A stretch of 64,000 nt of DNA from Carnobacterium divergens (GCF_900258435.1 NZ_LT992558.1:882994-946993); one strand, 5' to 3'. Counted from the stretch's first letter, positions 32,936 through 41,998 are shown. Numbers and translations are program-made. Notes: generated from the letters alone by a model not told the origin.

Positions 32936-34180
32936 ATGGTTAAAATTAAACCGTTTAAAGGGATTCGTCCGAATCCTGATTACGCCAAACAAATCGCTTC
33001 GTTGCCTTATGATGTGTTAAACACAGAAGAGGCAAGAGCACTGGCTAGCGAAAATCCCTATTCTTTTTTACACATAGATAAAGCCGAAGTAGATTTGGCA
33101 AAAGAAAGCTCTCCCTATGTCGAAGTCGTCTATCAAAAAGCAGCAGCAAATTTAAAAGAATTTATTTTAAAGCAGTGGCTGACACAAGACTCGCAGGAAC
33201 ACTATTACTTGTACCGCCTAACCATGAACGGGCGTAGTCAAACTGGATTAGTGGTGTGTACGTCTATCGATGACTATATTGCTGGGAAAATAAAAAAACA
33301 TGAATTTACTAGAGAAGAAAAGGAATTAGATCGTATTCGACACGTTGATGCGTGTGATGCCAATACCAGTCCTATTTTTTTAACGTATCGTGAAAATGAA
33401 ACGGTAAATGATTTGATTGCTGATTGGCAGCAAAAACAGAATCCCATCTATAAATTTGAAAGCTTTCATCAGGTAACTCATGAGGTCTGGGTTATCAACG
33501 AAGAACCCATGATTACTCGTTTGACAACACTATTTGCTACTGACATCGATGCTTTGTATATTGCTGATGGTCATCATCGTACGGAATCTGCAGTGAAAGT
33601 AGGAATCAACCGTCGTGAAGCCTTTCCAAATGCAAAAGACGATGCAGAATTTAATTCTTTTTTATCTGTTTTATTTCCGAAGGAGCAATTAGCAATTTTA
33701 GATTATAATCGAGTGATAAATGTTCCAATAAAAACTGATTTTATAGAGGAATTGAAAAAATCATTTATCGTGAGTCGAGTTGGTACGGAAGTTTTTAAAC
33801 CAGCTAAAGAAAAAACAATAGGCATGTATTTGGCAGGGGCTTGGTATCAACTCACTGTGAAGCCTGAAGCAATTCCAACGGATGAGGTGGATCGTCTTGA
33901 TGTGTCGATTTTACAAAACGAAGTGTTGACGCCGTTATTTGGAATTGAAGATATCCGAACAGATAAGCGGATTGATTTTGTTGGTGGAATCCGGGGCTTA
34001 GAGGAGTTAGAACGCTTAGTTGACGCTGGTACTTTTACAGTTGCCTTTGCTATGTTTCCAACGACAATGGAGCAATTGCTTCAAGTTGCAGATAGTGGGA
34101 AAATTATGCCACCTAAATCAACTTGGTTTGAACCCAAATTGTTAAGTGGATTATTCATCCATGATTTAGCTAGTCATTAA
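32936..34180 (+). CDS. DUF1015 family protein
   Basis: A 414-aa soluble protein matching DUF1015: N-terminal KIKPFKGIRPNPDYAKQIAS, the conserved LPYDVL, SFLHIDKAE, and the central IADGHHRTESA. DUF1015 genes are often next to serC/serA in Firmicutes, but the biochemical role is unknown to me. SD TAGGAGG, 15 bp after serA, so it is almost certainly in the serC-serA operon. The conserved DGHHR suggests metal or phosphate handling; this is speculation. Confidence 0.88.
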   Translation: MVKIKPFKGIRPNPDYAKQIASLPYDVLNTEEARALASENPYSFLHIDKAEVDLAKESSPYVEVVYQKAAANLKEFILKQWLTQDSQEHYYLYRLTMNGRSQTGLVVCTSIDDYIAGKIKKHEFTREEKELDRIRHVDACDANTSPIFLTYRENETVNDLIADWQQKQNPIYKFESFHQVTHEVWVINEEPMITRLTTLFATDIDALYIADGHHRTESAVKVGINRREAFPNAKDDAEFNSFLSVLFPKEQLAILDYNRVINVPIKTDFIEELKKSFIVSRVGTEVFKPAKEKTIGMYLAGAWYQLTVKPEAIPTDEVDRLDVSILQNEVLTPLFGIEDIRTDKRIDFVGGIRGLEELERLVDAGTFTVAFAMFPTTMEQLLQVADSGKIMPPKSTWFEPKLLSGLFIHDLASH

Positions 34181-34182
34181 AA

Positions 34183-34223
34183 AGATAGGACTTAGATTTT
34201 CCCATCTAAGTCCTATTTTTTTT
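34183..34223 (+). terminator. serC-serA-DUF1015 operon terminator
   Basis: Perfect stem ATAGGACTTAGAT / ATCTAAGTCCTAT, 6-nt loop, eight T. Confidence 0.94.
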
Positions 34224-34307
34224 CGAGTAAAAAAAGTTGTTCAAAAAAATAAAGTGGCGTACACTGAGTAATGAAGAATTTTATTGAAAGAAAAGAGGCG
34301 TTGTCAG

Positions 34308-34910
34308 ATGAAAAAAGCGTTGATTATTGGTGGAACAGGAACAATCGGTACCGCAGTAGCTAAGAAATTAGAAAAACATTATGAAGTGTTAATTGCTAGC
34401 CGTCATTCGAAAGAATACCCAGTAGATATCAGTTCAGTAGACAGTATTCAGTCGTTGTTTGAAAAAACTGGCCAGATAGATGCTGTGATTGTGACTGCAG
34501 GAGCTGCTCATTTTGGACCCTTAAAAGAAATGACAGTTGAAGACAATTTAATAAGTGTGACAAATAAACTGTTAGGACAAGTGAATATTGTTTTATTAGG
34601 AACGGATTTTGTTAAGGATAAAGGCAGTTTTACATTAGTTACTGGAATTATGATGGATGATCCTATTTATCAAGGGGCATCCGCTGCATTAGCCAATGGG
34701 GGTGTCAGAGCCTTTGCCAAATCAGCAGCCCTTGAATTGCCAAGAGGCATTCGCATCAATACGGTTAGCCCAAATGTTTTGAAAGAATCCTGGGATAAAT
34801 ACCAAGATTTCTTTGTAGGATTCAATCCAGTGAGTGCTGAAAAGGTAGCCAATGCATTTGTTAAAAGTGTACGAGGTTTGCAAACTGGTGAAAGCTACGA
34901 AGTTTATTAA
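34308..34910 (+). CDS. Short-chain dehydrogenase-like protein lacking the usual catalytic Lys
   Basis: A 200-aa Rossmann protein with N-terminal IIGGTGTIGTAVAKKL, DAVIVTAGAAHFGPL (the NNAG-type strand) and C-terminal RGIRINTVSPN. The expected YxxxK active site is absent: the equivalent stretch reads IYQGASAALANGG. It resembles the Lin1944-like SDR subgroup, which I recall as lacking standard catalytic residues, with no known function. ATG 34308 has AGAGGCG upstream; the earlier in-frame start at 34284 lacks an SD. Single-gene unit. Confidence 0.82.
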   Translation: MKKALIIGGTGTIGTAVAKKLEKHYEVLIASRHSKEYPVDISSVDSIQSLFEKTGQIDAVIVTAGAAHFGPLKEMTVEDNLISVTNKLLGQVNIVLLGTDFVKDKGSFTLVTGIMMDDPIYQGASAALANGGVRAFAKSAALELPRGIRINTVSPNVLKESWDKYQDFFVGFNPVSAEKVANAFVKSVRGLQTGESYEVY

Positions 34911-34919
34911 GGAAAATTA

Positions 34920-34963
34920 AAAGAAACTGGCATTCATTTGATGACGTGTTAGTTTCTTTTTTT
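34920..34963 (+). terminator. SDR gene terminator
   Basis: Stem AAGAAACTGGCA / TGTTAGTTTCTT with two G-U pairs, seven T follow. Confidence 0.8.
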
Positions 34964-34979
34964 AAGAATAAAAAAATAG

Positions 34980-35008
34980 TTGTAATTAAATAGCGGTTTT
35001 GTTAAAAT
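34980..35008 (+). promoter_or_regulatory. Promoter of the OppA-like gene
   Basis: TTGTAA - 17 bp - TAAAAT, about 40 bp upstream of the ATG. Confidence 0.65.
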
Positions 35009-35048
35009 TAGAATTAGATTAAAATAAGATTAAAAAAGAGGTGCTTGG

Positions 35049-36734
35049 ATGAACGTTAAAAAACTGGGAATGGTGTCAAGTACAGTGTTAGTAATGACGA
35101 TTTTAGTAGCTTGTGGTGGGAACCAAAAAGAAGAGGTCAGCAATCAGTCAACAAAACAAGTGAAAAAGGAAACACTAGCAAAAAAACAGGAGTTAACCAT
35201 TATTGAAACAGCAGAAATTCCTTCGATGGATACCGCTCTAAATGTTGATGGAGTGAGCTCCATTGTAATGAACAATGTTTTTGAAGGGCTTTATCGAGCA
35301 ACTAAAGATGGAGAAGTCGAATTAGGAATGGCTTCAGAAGAGCCAACAATTAGCAAGGACGGGTTAACCTATACATTCAAACTAAAAAAAGAGGCAACAT
35401 GGTCTAATGGCGATCCAGTTACGGCCAATGATTTTGTTTATGCTTGGAAAAAAACAGTTGATCCAGCTTCAGGAGCGGCATTTGCTTACTTATTTGAGGG
35501 CGTTTTAGCAAATGCAACCGAAATTCAAAAAGGCGAAAAATCGATTGAGGAACTCGGTGTTAAAGCGTTAGATGATCAAACATTAGAAATCCAGTTAGTT
35601 GCAAATGTTCCTTATTTTAAAGGATTATTAACAACACCAACTTTTTTTCCACAAAATCAAAAATACGTCGTTGAAAAAGGAGCTCAGTATTCAACAACAA
35701 GTGAATCTATGATTTATAATGGTCCTTTTACTTTGACAAAATGGGACGGAACGGGTTTAACGTGGGTCTATCAAAAAAATCAAATGTATTGGGATAAGGA
35801 GACTGTTAAATTAGATACAATTAATGTCGATGTTGTCAAAGAAAATTCAGCTCGGATTAATTTATTTGATAGTGATGCTACAGATATCACTACGATTGAT
35901 GGAGACTATTTAGCTAATTATCAGGAAGATCCTAATCTAAAATCTATTCCAGAATCTTCTGTTTTTTATTTTCAATTCAATCAAGAAAAAGCCGGAATTA
36001 AAACACCATTAGCCAATCAAAATATCCGAAAAGCCTTGGCTTTGTCATACGATAAAAAAGCCTATGTGGATACCGTTTTACAAAATGGTTCTATTGTAGC
36101 GAATGGATTAATACCAGCCGGTTTAGTAAAGTCCCCAGATGGGAAAATTGATTTTAGAAAAGCCAGTGGCGATCTTCAAACATTTAATAAAAAAGAAGCA
36201 CAAGCGGCTTGGAAAAAAGGCTTAAAAGAACTAGGAGTAGAGACGTTAACAATAGAGTTGCTTTCTGGTGATACAGACAGCGCTAAAAAATCTTCTGAAT
36301 TTATGCAAGGTCAATGGCAAACAAATTTAACTGGACTTAAAGTGAACTTGAAAAATGTTCCATTTAAAGTTCGATTAGAACTAGATTCAAAACAAGACTA
36401 CGACATTCAATTATCTGGTTGGAGTGCGGATTATAGTGATCCAATGGCGTATTTAGATATTTTCCAAACAGGTAAAAGTTATAATACAACAAGTTATTCT
36501 AACAAGGAGTATGATGCGTTAGTTGATGCAATTGGATCAACTGATTTAGCTCAGCTAGACAAAAGATGGAGTGATATGAAAGAAGCAGAAAAAATTCTGT
36601 TAGCTGACTATAATATTGCGCCAATTTACCAACGTTCTCGAGCTGTTTTAGAAAAACCATACGTGAAAGGAATCGCCAGTCACCTTGTGGGAGCGAACTA
36701 TTCCTATAAATGGGCCTATGTGACGGAGAAATAA
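35049..36734 (+). CDS. Peptide ABC transporter substrate-binding lipoprotein (OppA family)
   Basis: A 561-aa extracellular lipoprotein. Residues 1-21 form a signal peptide ending in lipobox LVAC (C22), which Lgt would modify. The body is an SBP_bac_5 protein: WSNGDPVTANDFVYAWKKT is the family signature, with YNGPFTLTKW and the C-terminal SGWSADYSDPMAYLDIFQT. It binds oligopeptides for import or acts as a peptide-signal receptor. No permease or ATPase genes flank it, so it must dock onto an Opp transporter encoded elsewhere. SD AAGAGGTG; own promoter. Confidence 0.93.
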   Translation: MNVKKLGMVSSTVLVMTILVACGGNQKEEVSNQSTKQVKKETLAKKQELTIIETAEIPSMDTALNVDGVSSIVMNNVFEGLYRATKDGEVELGMASEEPTISKDGLTYTFKLKKEATWSNGDPVTANDFVYAWKKTVDPASGAAFAYLFEGVLANATEIQKGEKSIEELGVKALDDQTLEIQLVANVPYFKGLLTTPTFFPQNQKYVVEKGAQYSTTSESMIYNGPFTLTKWDGTGLTWVYQKNQMYWDKETVKLDTINVDVVKENSARINLFDSDATDITTIDGDYLANYQEDPNLKSIPESSVFYFQFNQEKAGIKTPLANQNIRKALALSYDKKAYVDTVLQNGSIVANGLIPAGLVKSPDGKIDFRKASGDLQTFNKKEAQAAWKKGLKELGVETLTIELLSGDTDSAKKSSEFMQGQWQTNLTGLKVNLKNVPFKVRLELDSKQDYDIQLSGWSADYSDPMAYLDIFQTGKSYNTTSYSNKEYDALVDAIGSTDLAQLDKRWSDMKEAEKILLADYNIAPIYQRSRAVLEKPYVKGIASHLVGANYSYKWAYVTEK

Positions 36735-36760
36735 TAACAGGGTGTAAAAAAATAGCGAAC

Positions 36761-36789
36761 TTTACTAGTAATATTCCAAAAACTATGCT
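36761..36789 (+). promoter_or_regulatory. secG operon promoter
   Basis: TTTACT - 17 bp - TATGCT, 49 bp upstream of the secG TTG start. Confidence 0.55.
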
Positions 36790-36837
36790 AAAGTTAGGGT
36801 ATATGAAATGTTTAGAACAGACGGGAGGGCAATAAAT

Positions 36838-37074
36838 TTGTATAATGCACTTTTAATTGCTATGTTAGTAGTTTCAGTTTTGTTAATTATTGTCGTTACA
36901 ATGCAACCAACTAAAACAAACAGCGCGTCCAGTGCTTTAACTGGTGGAGCTGAACAATTATTTGGAAAACAAAAAGCACGCGGATTTGAAGCCGTATTAC
37001 AACGTGTGACAGTTGTGTTAGGAATTGTATTTTTCGTTCTTACCATCGCACTTGCCTTTTTAACAGCAAAATAA
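36838..37074 (+). CDS. secG: Preprotein translocase subunit SecG
   Basis: A 78-aa two-helix membrane protein of the SecYEG channel. TM1 (ALLIAMLVVSVLLIIVV) and TM2 (VVLGIVFFVLTIALAFL) flank the conserved cytosolic LTGGAEQLFGKQKARGFEA. I chose the TTG at 36838, spaced about 9 bases from GGGAGGG: the protein then starts like Bacillus SecG, while the frame upstream adds ten atypical residues. A terminator follows, but the secG-esterase-rnr-smpB order is conserved in Firmicutes, so read-through is plausible. Confidence 0.94.
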   Translation: MYNALLIAMLVVSVLLIIVVTMQPTKTNSASSALTGGAEQLFGKQKARGFEAVLQRVTVVLGIVFFVLTIALAFLTAK

Positions 37075-37085
37075 ACAAATTAATG

Positions 37086-37120
37086 AGCCACCTGTATTTT
37101 AAACAGGTGGTTTTCTTTTT
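37086..37120 (+). terminator. secG terminator
   Basis: Stem CCACCTGT / ACAGGTGG, 7-nt loop, TTTTCTTTTT tail. Confidence 0.85.
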
Positions 37121-37223
37121 AGTGAAAATAAGAATTTTATCGATTTTAAAACAATAATTTTATACAATTAAAGCAAAATACAGTAAAATAGAAGATAGAA
37201 TGAGTGGAGTAGGAGGAAGTTTC

Positions 37224-37979
37224 ATGCCAAAGATGGTCTTGCCAAAACCTTTTTTCTTTGAAAATGGCCCAAGAGCGGTGCTCTTATTACACGCCTATAC
37301 AGGCAGTTCAGCAGATATGCGTATGCTAGGTAGAGCGTTAGAAAAAGAGAATTATACGGTGTACGCACCGCACTTTACAGGTCACGGAACGCTTAATCCT
37401 GAAGATATTTTAGTAGCAACACCGCTGGATTGGTGGGAAGATACTAAGAAAGCCCTCGCTTTTTTACGCGAAAAAGGCTATCAAGAAATTGCCGTTATGG
37501 GGTTGTCGCTAGGTGGTATTTTTGCAACGAAAGCCCTAGAAGAAGAACGGGTTCTTGGTGGTGGAACTCTTTGCTCGCCAATATTTATGGGAGACTACAC
37601 AAATGTGTTAAAATCATTTTTAAATTATGTTAAAACGGTAAAAAAAATTGCTGGAGATTCAGCTGATGAAATCAATGTAAAATTGCCTACGATTCAAAAA
37701 GAAGTCGAACAGCAGCTACAAGAGATTCAAGCATTCACGCGAAGCATCCAACAAAAGCTTTCAACGATTACAGAAGCCTTCTTCATTGCTCAAGCAGGTA
37801 AAGATGAATTGATTGATGCAAACGCCGCTTATCAACTAAAAGAAGCTTTAACCAATGCAGCTGTAACATTTCATTGGTATGAAAATAGTAGTCATGTGAT
37901 AACGGTTGGAAAGGCTCACCACGAACTTGAAAAAGATGTGCTAGCCTTTTTAAACCAGTTATCTTGGAATGAGGGATAA
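37224..37979 (+). CDS. est: Carboxylesterase, alpha/beta hydrolase
   Basis: A 251-aa cytosolic esterase of the Geobacillus Est30 type. The oxyanion region is LLLHAYTGSSADMRMLG, the nucleophile elbow is GLSLGG (S95), the acid is in AGKDELIDANAAY and the base in SSHVITVG. It hydrolyses short-chain esters in vitro; the native substrate is unknown. ATG 37224 has AGGAGG upstream. It ends 5 bp before rnr, so the two are cotranscribed. Confidence 0.92.
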   Translation: MPKMVLPKPFFFENGPRAVLLLHAYTGSSADMRMLGRALEKENYTVYAPHFTGHGTLNPEDILVATPLDWWEDTKKALAFLREKGYQEIAVMGLSLGGIFATKALEEERVLGGGTLCSPIFMGDYTNVLKSFLNYVKTVKKIAGDSADEINVKLPTIQKEVEQQLQEIQAFTRSIQQKLSTITEAFFIAQAGKDELIDANAAYQLKEALTNAAVTFHWYENSSHVITVGKAHHELEKDVLAFLNQLSWNEG

Positions 37980-37984
37980 ATTAA

Positions 37985-40399
37985 ATGGAAAATAAAAAAA
38001 CAATCAAGGACACGATTTTAGTCTACCTTGAAAATAGTAAGAAAAAATCTTTTTCAGTCAAAGATATTAGTGAAAGTTTAGGCCTAACGAGTGCGGCTGA
38101 TTTTAAATTGTTAGTAGGAGCCTTAGCTAAAATGGAGCAAGAAGGGGCCGTTGAGTTGAATAAAAAAGGTCATTTTAAATTGCCAAAAGAAAAACCAGGA
38201 TTAGAAGGGATTTTTCGTGCAAATGATCGAGGCTTTGGTTTTGTTTCAATTGAAGATGAGGATGACGATGTTTACATTCCACAAGGCCATACCAACTTTG
38301 CGTTAGATGGCGATATTGTAAAAATCGACATTAGTCGCGTAGCAGAGCCTTGGCGTGATCGTGGAGCAGAAGGATCCGTTGAAACGATTATCGAGCGTAA
38401 ATTTCATCAATTTGTAGGCGAATTTTATGCCTATAGTGAAGAGGGAATTGAAGAAACGGATTTATATGGCTACGTAGTACCTCAAGATAAAAAGTTAAGC
38501 AACTATAAAGTGTTTATTGAAGCAAAAGGGATCAAACCTGTTGATGGTGCGATGGTCTTAGTTGAAATTACCTATTATCCAGACGTTGCTTTTCCAACAA
38601 GCATGCAAGGAATTGTAACAAAAACAATCGGGCACAAAAATGACCCAGGTGTGGATATTTTAACGGTTGTTTATAAACATGGCATTCCAACTGAATTTCC
38701 AGAAGAAGTATTGAAACAAGCCGATGCAGTTCCTGAGAAGATTTCAGACGAAGACCGCAAAGGTCGTACGGATTTAACCGAGGAATTGATTGTAACGATT
38801 GATGGCGAGGATGCAAAAGATTTAGATGATGCTGTTACAGTCCGCAAGTTAGCCAACGGAAACTATCATTTAGGCGTGCATATTGCAGATGTGTCTTATT
38901 ACGTAACTGAAAATAGCCCATTAGATGCGGAAGCTTTTGAACGAGCAACAAGTGTGTATTTAACCGATCGTGTGATTCCTATGTTGCCACACCGTTTATC
39001 AAATGGCTTATGTTCACTGAATCCTTTTGAGGATCGTTTGACTATGAGTTGTGAAATGGAAATCAATTCGGCAGGAGAAGTAGTGAATCACAACATTTTC
39101 CCAAGTGTGATTCATTCAAAACGTCGTATGACGTATACTGCAGTTAATCAAATTTTAATGGAGAAAGATCCTGAGATTCGTAAAGAATACGAAGAATTAG
39201 TACCAATGTTTGAATTAATGGGAGAACTTCATCAAATCTTAGTTGCAAAACGTAAAGCACGTGGCGCGATTGATTTTGAAGCGCCAGAAGCTCAAATTGT
39301 TGTGGATGAGAACGGTCATCCAAAAGAAATTTTGATGCGTGAACGTGGTGTTGGAGAGCGTTTGATCGAATCCTTTATGCTTTCTGCAAATGAAACGGTA
39401 GCAGAGCACTATTTCAAATTAAATGTACCTTTTATCTACCGTATCCATGAACAGCCAGATTCAGACCGGATGCAACGTTTTATGGAATTTGTGACGGCTT
39501 TTGGAATCGTGGTTAAAGGAACGAGTCAAGATGTATCACCAAAGCAATTGCAAAAAGTATTAGCAGGCGTGAGTGGTGAACCAGAAGAAGCCGTTGTTTC
39601 AACGATGTTGTTACGTAGTATGAAACAGGCAAAATACGATATGGATCCACTGGGCCATTTCGGTTTAGGAGCAGAGTTTTATACGCACTTTACTTCCCCA
39701 ATTCGTCGTTATCCTGATTTAATCGTTCATCGCCTGATTCGTTCTTATGCAGACAATGGCATTGGGGACGAGCAGCAGGCTAAATGGGAAAATCTATTGC
39801 CAGACATTGCAGAGCAAAGTTCGAAAATGGAACGTCGCGCAGTGGATGCAGAACGTGAAACCGATTCGCTTAAGAAAACAGAATACATGGCGGATAAAGT
39901 CGGTGAAATTTATGAAGGTGTGATTAGTTCAGTAACAAAATTTGGAATGTTTATTGAATTGCCAAATACAATTGAAGGCTTAATTCATATGTCGAATATG
40001 AAAGAAGATTATTTCAATTTTGTTGAAAGTCATTTAATGCTAGTTGGTGAGCGAACTGGAGTTACGTACAAAATTGGACAACCAATCAAAATAAAAGTTG
40101 AAAAAGCTGATGTTGAAACAAGAGAAATTGATTTCTCAATTGTTCCAGATCCCAATACCCCTAAAACAGCTCTTAAAGAGCGCCCTGCCAACGGACGAGG
40201 TCGAGGTGATAGCAAACGCAGAGGAAGAAGCGAAGAGCGTCAATCGACAAATAATAGCTATAAAGGGAAGGCGACTGGCAAGAAAAAGAAAATGAAAGTT
40301 TCCTTCAATGAAACTTCTTCAACCAAAAGTGAATCTAAGACTAAAAATGGTAAAAAACCATTTTATACAGCTGTGGCCAAAAAGAAAAAGAAAAAATAA
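37985..40399 (+). CDS. rnr: Ribonuclease R
   Basis: A 3'-5' exoribonuclease that degrades structured RNA and, with tmRNA-SmpB, non-stop mRNA. The 804-aa protein has an N-terminal winged helix (~1-65), cold-shock domains, the RNB catalytic core with Asp cluster DGEDAKDLDDAV, and an S1 domain (YEGVISSVTKFGMFIELPN, ~640-720). The long Lys/Arg/Ser-rich tail ends in AKKKKKK and probably binds RNA or ribosomes. SD GAGGGA lies in the est 3' end. smpB follows 35 bp later. Confidence 0.97.
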   Translation: MENKKTIKDTILVYLENSKKKSFSVKDISESLGLTSAADFKLLVGALAKMEQEGAVELNKKGHFKLPKEKPGLEGIFRANDRGFGFVSIEDEDDDVYIPQGHTNFALDGDIVKIDISRVAEPWRDRGAEGSVETIIERKFHQFVGEFYAYSEEGIEETDLYGYVVPQDKKLSNYKVFIEAKGIKPVDGAMVLVEITYYPDVAFPTSMQGIVTKTIGHKNDPGVDILTVVYKHGIPTEFPEEVLKQADAVPEKISDEDRKGRTDLTEELIVTIDGEDAKDLDDAVTVRKLANGNYHLGVHIADVSYYVTENSPLDAEAFERATSVYLTDRVIPMLPHRLSNGLCSLNPFEDRLTMSCEMEINSAGEVVNHNIFPSVIHSKRRMTYTAVNQILMEKDPEIRKEYEELVPMFELMGELHQILVAKRKARGAIDFEAPEAQIVVDENGHPKEILMRERGVGERLIESFMLSANETVAEHYFKLNVPFIYRIHEQPDSDRMQRFMEFVTAFGIVVKGTSQDVSPKQLQKVLAGVSGEPEEAVVSTMLLRSMKQAKYDMDPLGHFGLGAEFYTHFTSPIRRYPDLIVHRLIRSYADNGIGDEQQAKWENLLPDIAEQSSKMERRAVDAERETDSLKKTEYMADKVGEIYEGVISSVTKFGMFIELPNTIEGLIHMSNMKEDYFNFVESHLMLVGERTGVTYKIGQPIKIKVEKADVETREIDFSIVPDPNTPKTALKERPANGRGRGDSKRRGRSEERQSTNNSYKGKATGKKKKMKVSFNETSSTKSESKTKNGKKPFYTAVAKKKKKK

Positions 40400-40434
40400 A
40401 GTTGTTTTAAGGAACCAAAGGAGGCGAAATGCAT

Positions 40435-40893
40435 ATGCCAAAAGGCGATGGCAAATTAGTTGCCCAAAATAGAAAAGCGCGTCATGACTATTCAATTATA
40501 GATACTGTTGAAGCAGGAATGGTACTACAAGGAACAGAAATTAAATCTGTTCGAGGAGCTCGCATCAATTTGAAAGATGGCTATGCCAAAATTCAAAATG
40601 GCGAGATCTACTTGCACAATGTGCATATCAGTCCTTACGAGCAAGGAAATCAATTTAATCACGATCCCTTGCGTGTTCGTAAATTATTGATGCATAAAAA
40701 ACAAATTTTGCGTCTATTAAATGAAACTAAAGCAACCGGAAATACATTGATTCCATTAAAAGTCTATATTAAAGACGGATACGCAAAAGTATTGATTGGT
40801 TTAGCTAAAGGTAAGAAAAATTATGATAAGCGTGAAGATTTAAAACGCAAAGACATGAAACGTGAAACGGATCGCATGATGCGAATCAAATAA
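40435..40893 (+). CDS. smpB: SsrA-binding protein SmpB
   Basis: A 152-aa OB-fold protein that brings tmRNA to stalled ribosomes. It has the N-terminal [19 protein letters not shown], the conserved [14 protein letters not shown], and a C-terminal basic helix ([16 protein letters not shown]) that enters the mRNA channel. I favour ATG 40435, which gives the family-standard N-terminus; ATG 40429 (adding Met-His) is also possible and is closer to AAAGGAGG. I did not find ssrA downstream in the window. Confidence 0.96.
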   Translation: MPKGDGKLVAQNRKARHDYSIIDTVEAGMVLQGTEIKSVRGARINLKDGYAKIQNGEIYLHNVHISPYEQGNQFNHDPLRVRKLLMHKKQILRLLNETKATGNTLIPLKVYIKDGYAKVLIGLAKGKKNYDKREDLKRKDMKRETDRMMRIK

Positions 40894-40950
40894 AAAAACG
40901 TTATTCATACATTCCTTATTTGGAGGAATGCTGTGAATAACGTTTTTTTT
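40893..40950 (+). terminator. smpB terminator with nested hairpin
   Basis: Outer stem AAAACGTTATTCA / TGAATAACGTTTT and inner CATTCC / GGAATG, followed by eight T. Confidence 0.92.
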
Positions 40951-40994
40951 ATTGGGTAAATTTAAACTACTAGTGCGTCATATTTTGTTATCTC

Positions 40995-41025
40995 TTGACT
41001 GACAGTAACTGTAATACGCTATAAT
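40995..41025 (+). promoter_or_regulatory. Candidate promoter with a palindrome in its spacer
   Basis: TTGACT and TATAAT boxes are good, but the spacing is 19 bp. The spacer contains the perfect inverted repeat ACAGT-A-ACTGT (41002-41012), a possible operator. It is the best promoter candidate for the AmaP-DUF2273-Asp23 genes. Confidence 0.5.
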
Positions 41026-41403
41026 TTTAGAGTATAAAAGGGGGGAAGATAGTATCTGAAATAGTTCCAAAAAGAAAGCCTAATGGAAATCTAGAGATAG
41101 GGAATAGATTTTATAGACTCTTATCAAAGAGCGTCATTTTATAAACCTAAAAAATAGAATTGTGGAATTCCAGTATAAAGATTATGAAGATTGAGTGCTT
41201 GATTAGATAAAGCAGTAAAGTCCTAATTGTTTATCAAGCTTAGGTTTTGATACAACAAAATAAACGTTTTTGTATGAACAGTTCCCTTCTATTTTTTAGT
41301 ATTAATTTTAGCTGGATGTGAACTTAATAATAAGTAATATCAAATTTTTAAGAGTGTGGAGCCTTGAGAGAAATCTACAAAATTATTGAAAGTTGGTTAA
41401 ACG
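41026..41403 (+). other. Leader region of the AmaP operon with gene remnants
   Basis: About 380 bp without an intact recognisable gene. It includes short pairing segments (CCTAA / TTAGG around 41221-41245), the lipoprotein-signal remnant at 41274-41337, and an unrecognised frame from TTG 41363 that overlaps AmaP. No ssrA (tmRNA) structure was found. Confidence 0.5.
41274..41337 (+). pseudogene. Possible lipoprotein signal peptide remnant (frameshifted)
   Basis: An ATG at 41274 starts MNSSLLF. After a run of six T, the +1-shifted frame continues LVLILAGC, a perfect lipobox, then ELNNK and a stop. Removing one T would give a 20-residue lipoprotein-type leader. No SD is evident upstream. It could be a decayed gene, a sequencing indel, or chance. 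Confidence 0.35.
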
Positions 41404-41982
41404 GTGAAAAGATGGCAGAAGGTATTGATGATCCTATTATCTATACTAGAAATGATAGTTGCATTTTATGTTATAACACAGTTTAAGTATATAGTGAAAA
41501 CTCCTTTTCATTTTTTAAAATCAATCAATAGTAATACAAATCTTTATTATATACCTACTGTATTATTCTGGATTTCTACTATTGTATTTATTTTTTCATC
41601 TCTTAAACTTGTTTTCATTGTTTTTTATCCTAAAAAAGAAAAACAGTTAAAACTATCAAGTACAGATGCTAGCTCATTACTCATTCAAAAAAAAGCTGTA
41701 GAATCAATTATTTTAATTAAAGCTGATGAGAAGGATTTTTTTGAAAATACGTCAACAAAAGTAATTGTGAAAAGCAAAAAAAACAAAATTTCAGGAAAAA
41801 TAATTGGATCAGTGAATGCAACTCCAGAGTTAACTGAAAAAAGTAAGATTTTTTTGAATGAATTACAGGAAGATTTAGAGAAGATTTTAAGTTTAAAATC
41901 GGAAAATATTCAATTAAAGTTAGTCTTGAAATTAGATAAAAAGAAAAGCATAAAAAAAACCACTAAAAAAAGAGTGATGTAA
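41404..41982 (+). CDS. amaP: Alkaline shock response membrane anchor protein AmaP
   Basis: A 192-aa membrane protein. It has a basic N-terminus (KRWQKVL), TM1 (MILLSILEMIVAFYVI), a short extracellular loop, TM2 (~55-75), then a cytosolic beta/alpha domain (IKADEKDFFENTSTKVIVK) and a Lys-rich tail. In Staphylococcus AmaP tethers Asp23 to the membrane, and the asp23 gene follows here. The start is uncertain: GTG 41404 keeps the positive N-terminus but lacks an SD; ATG 41428 has AGAAGG five bases upstream and would give 184 aa. Confidence 0.82.
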   Translation: MKRWQKVLMILLSILEMIVAFYVITQFKYIVKTPFHFLKSINSNTNLYYIPTVLFWISTIVFIFSSLKLVFIVFYPKKEKQLKLSSTDASSLLIQKKAVESIILIKADEKDFFENTSTKVIVKSKKNKISGKIIGSVNATPELTEKSKIFLNELQEDLEKILSLKSENIQLKLVLKLDKKKSIKKTTKKRVM

Positions 41983-41998
41983 GTAGTAAAGGAGTCAT

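Noticed and set aside
40951-41403. ssrA (tmRNA) expected near smpB
   Set aside because: No tRNA-like ends, no tag-coding frame and no GGGGCTGTTACGGATTCGAC-type 5' end were found.
41363-41488. TTG-started frame overlapping amaP
   Set aside because: No SD, no recognisable domain, and it overlaps the clear AmaP frame.
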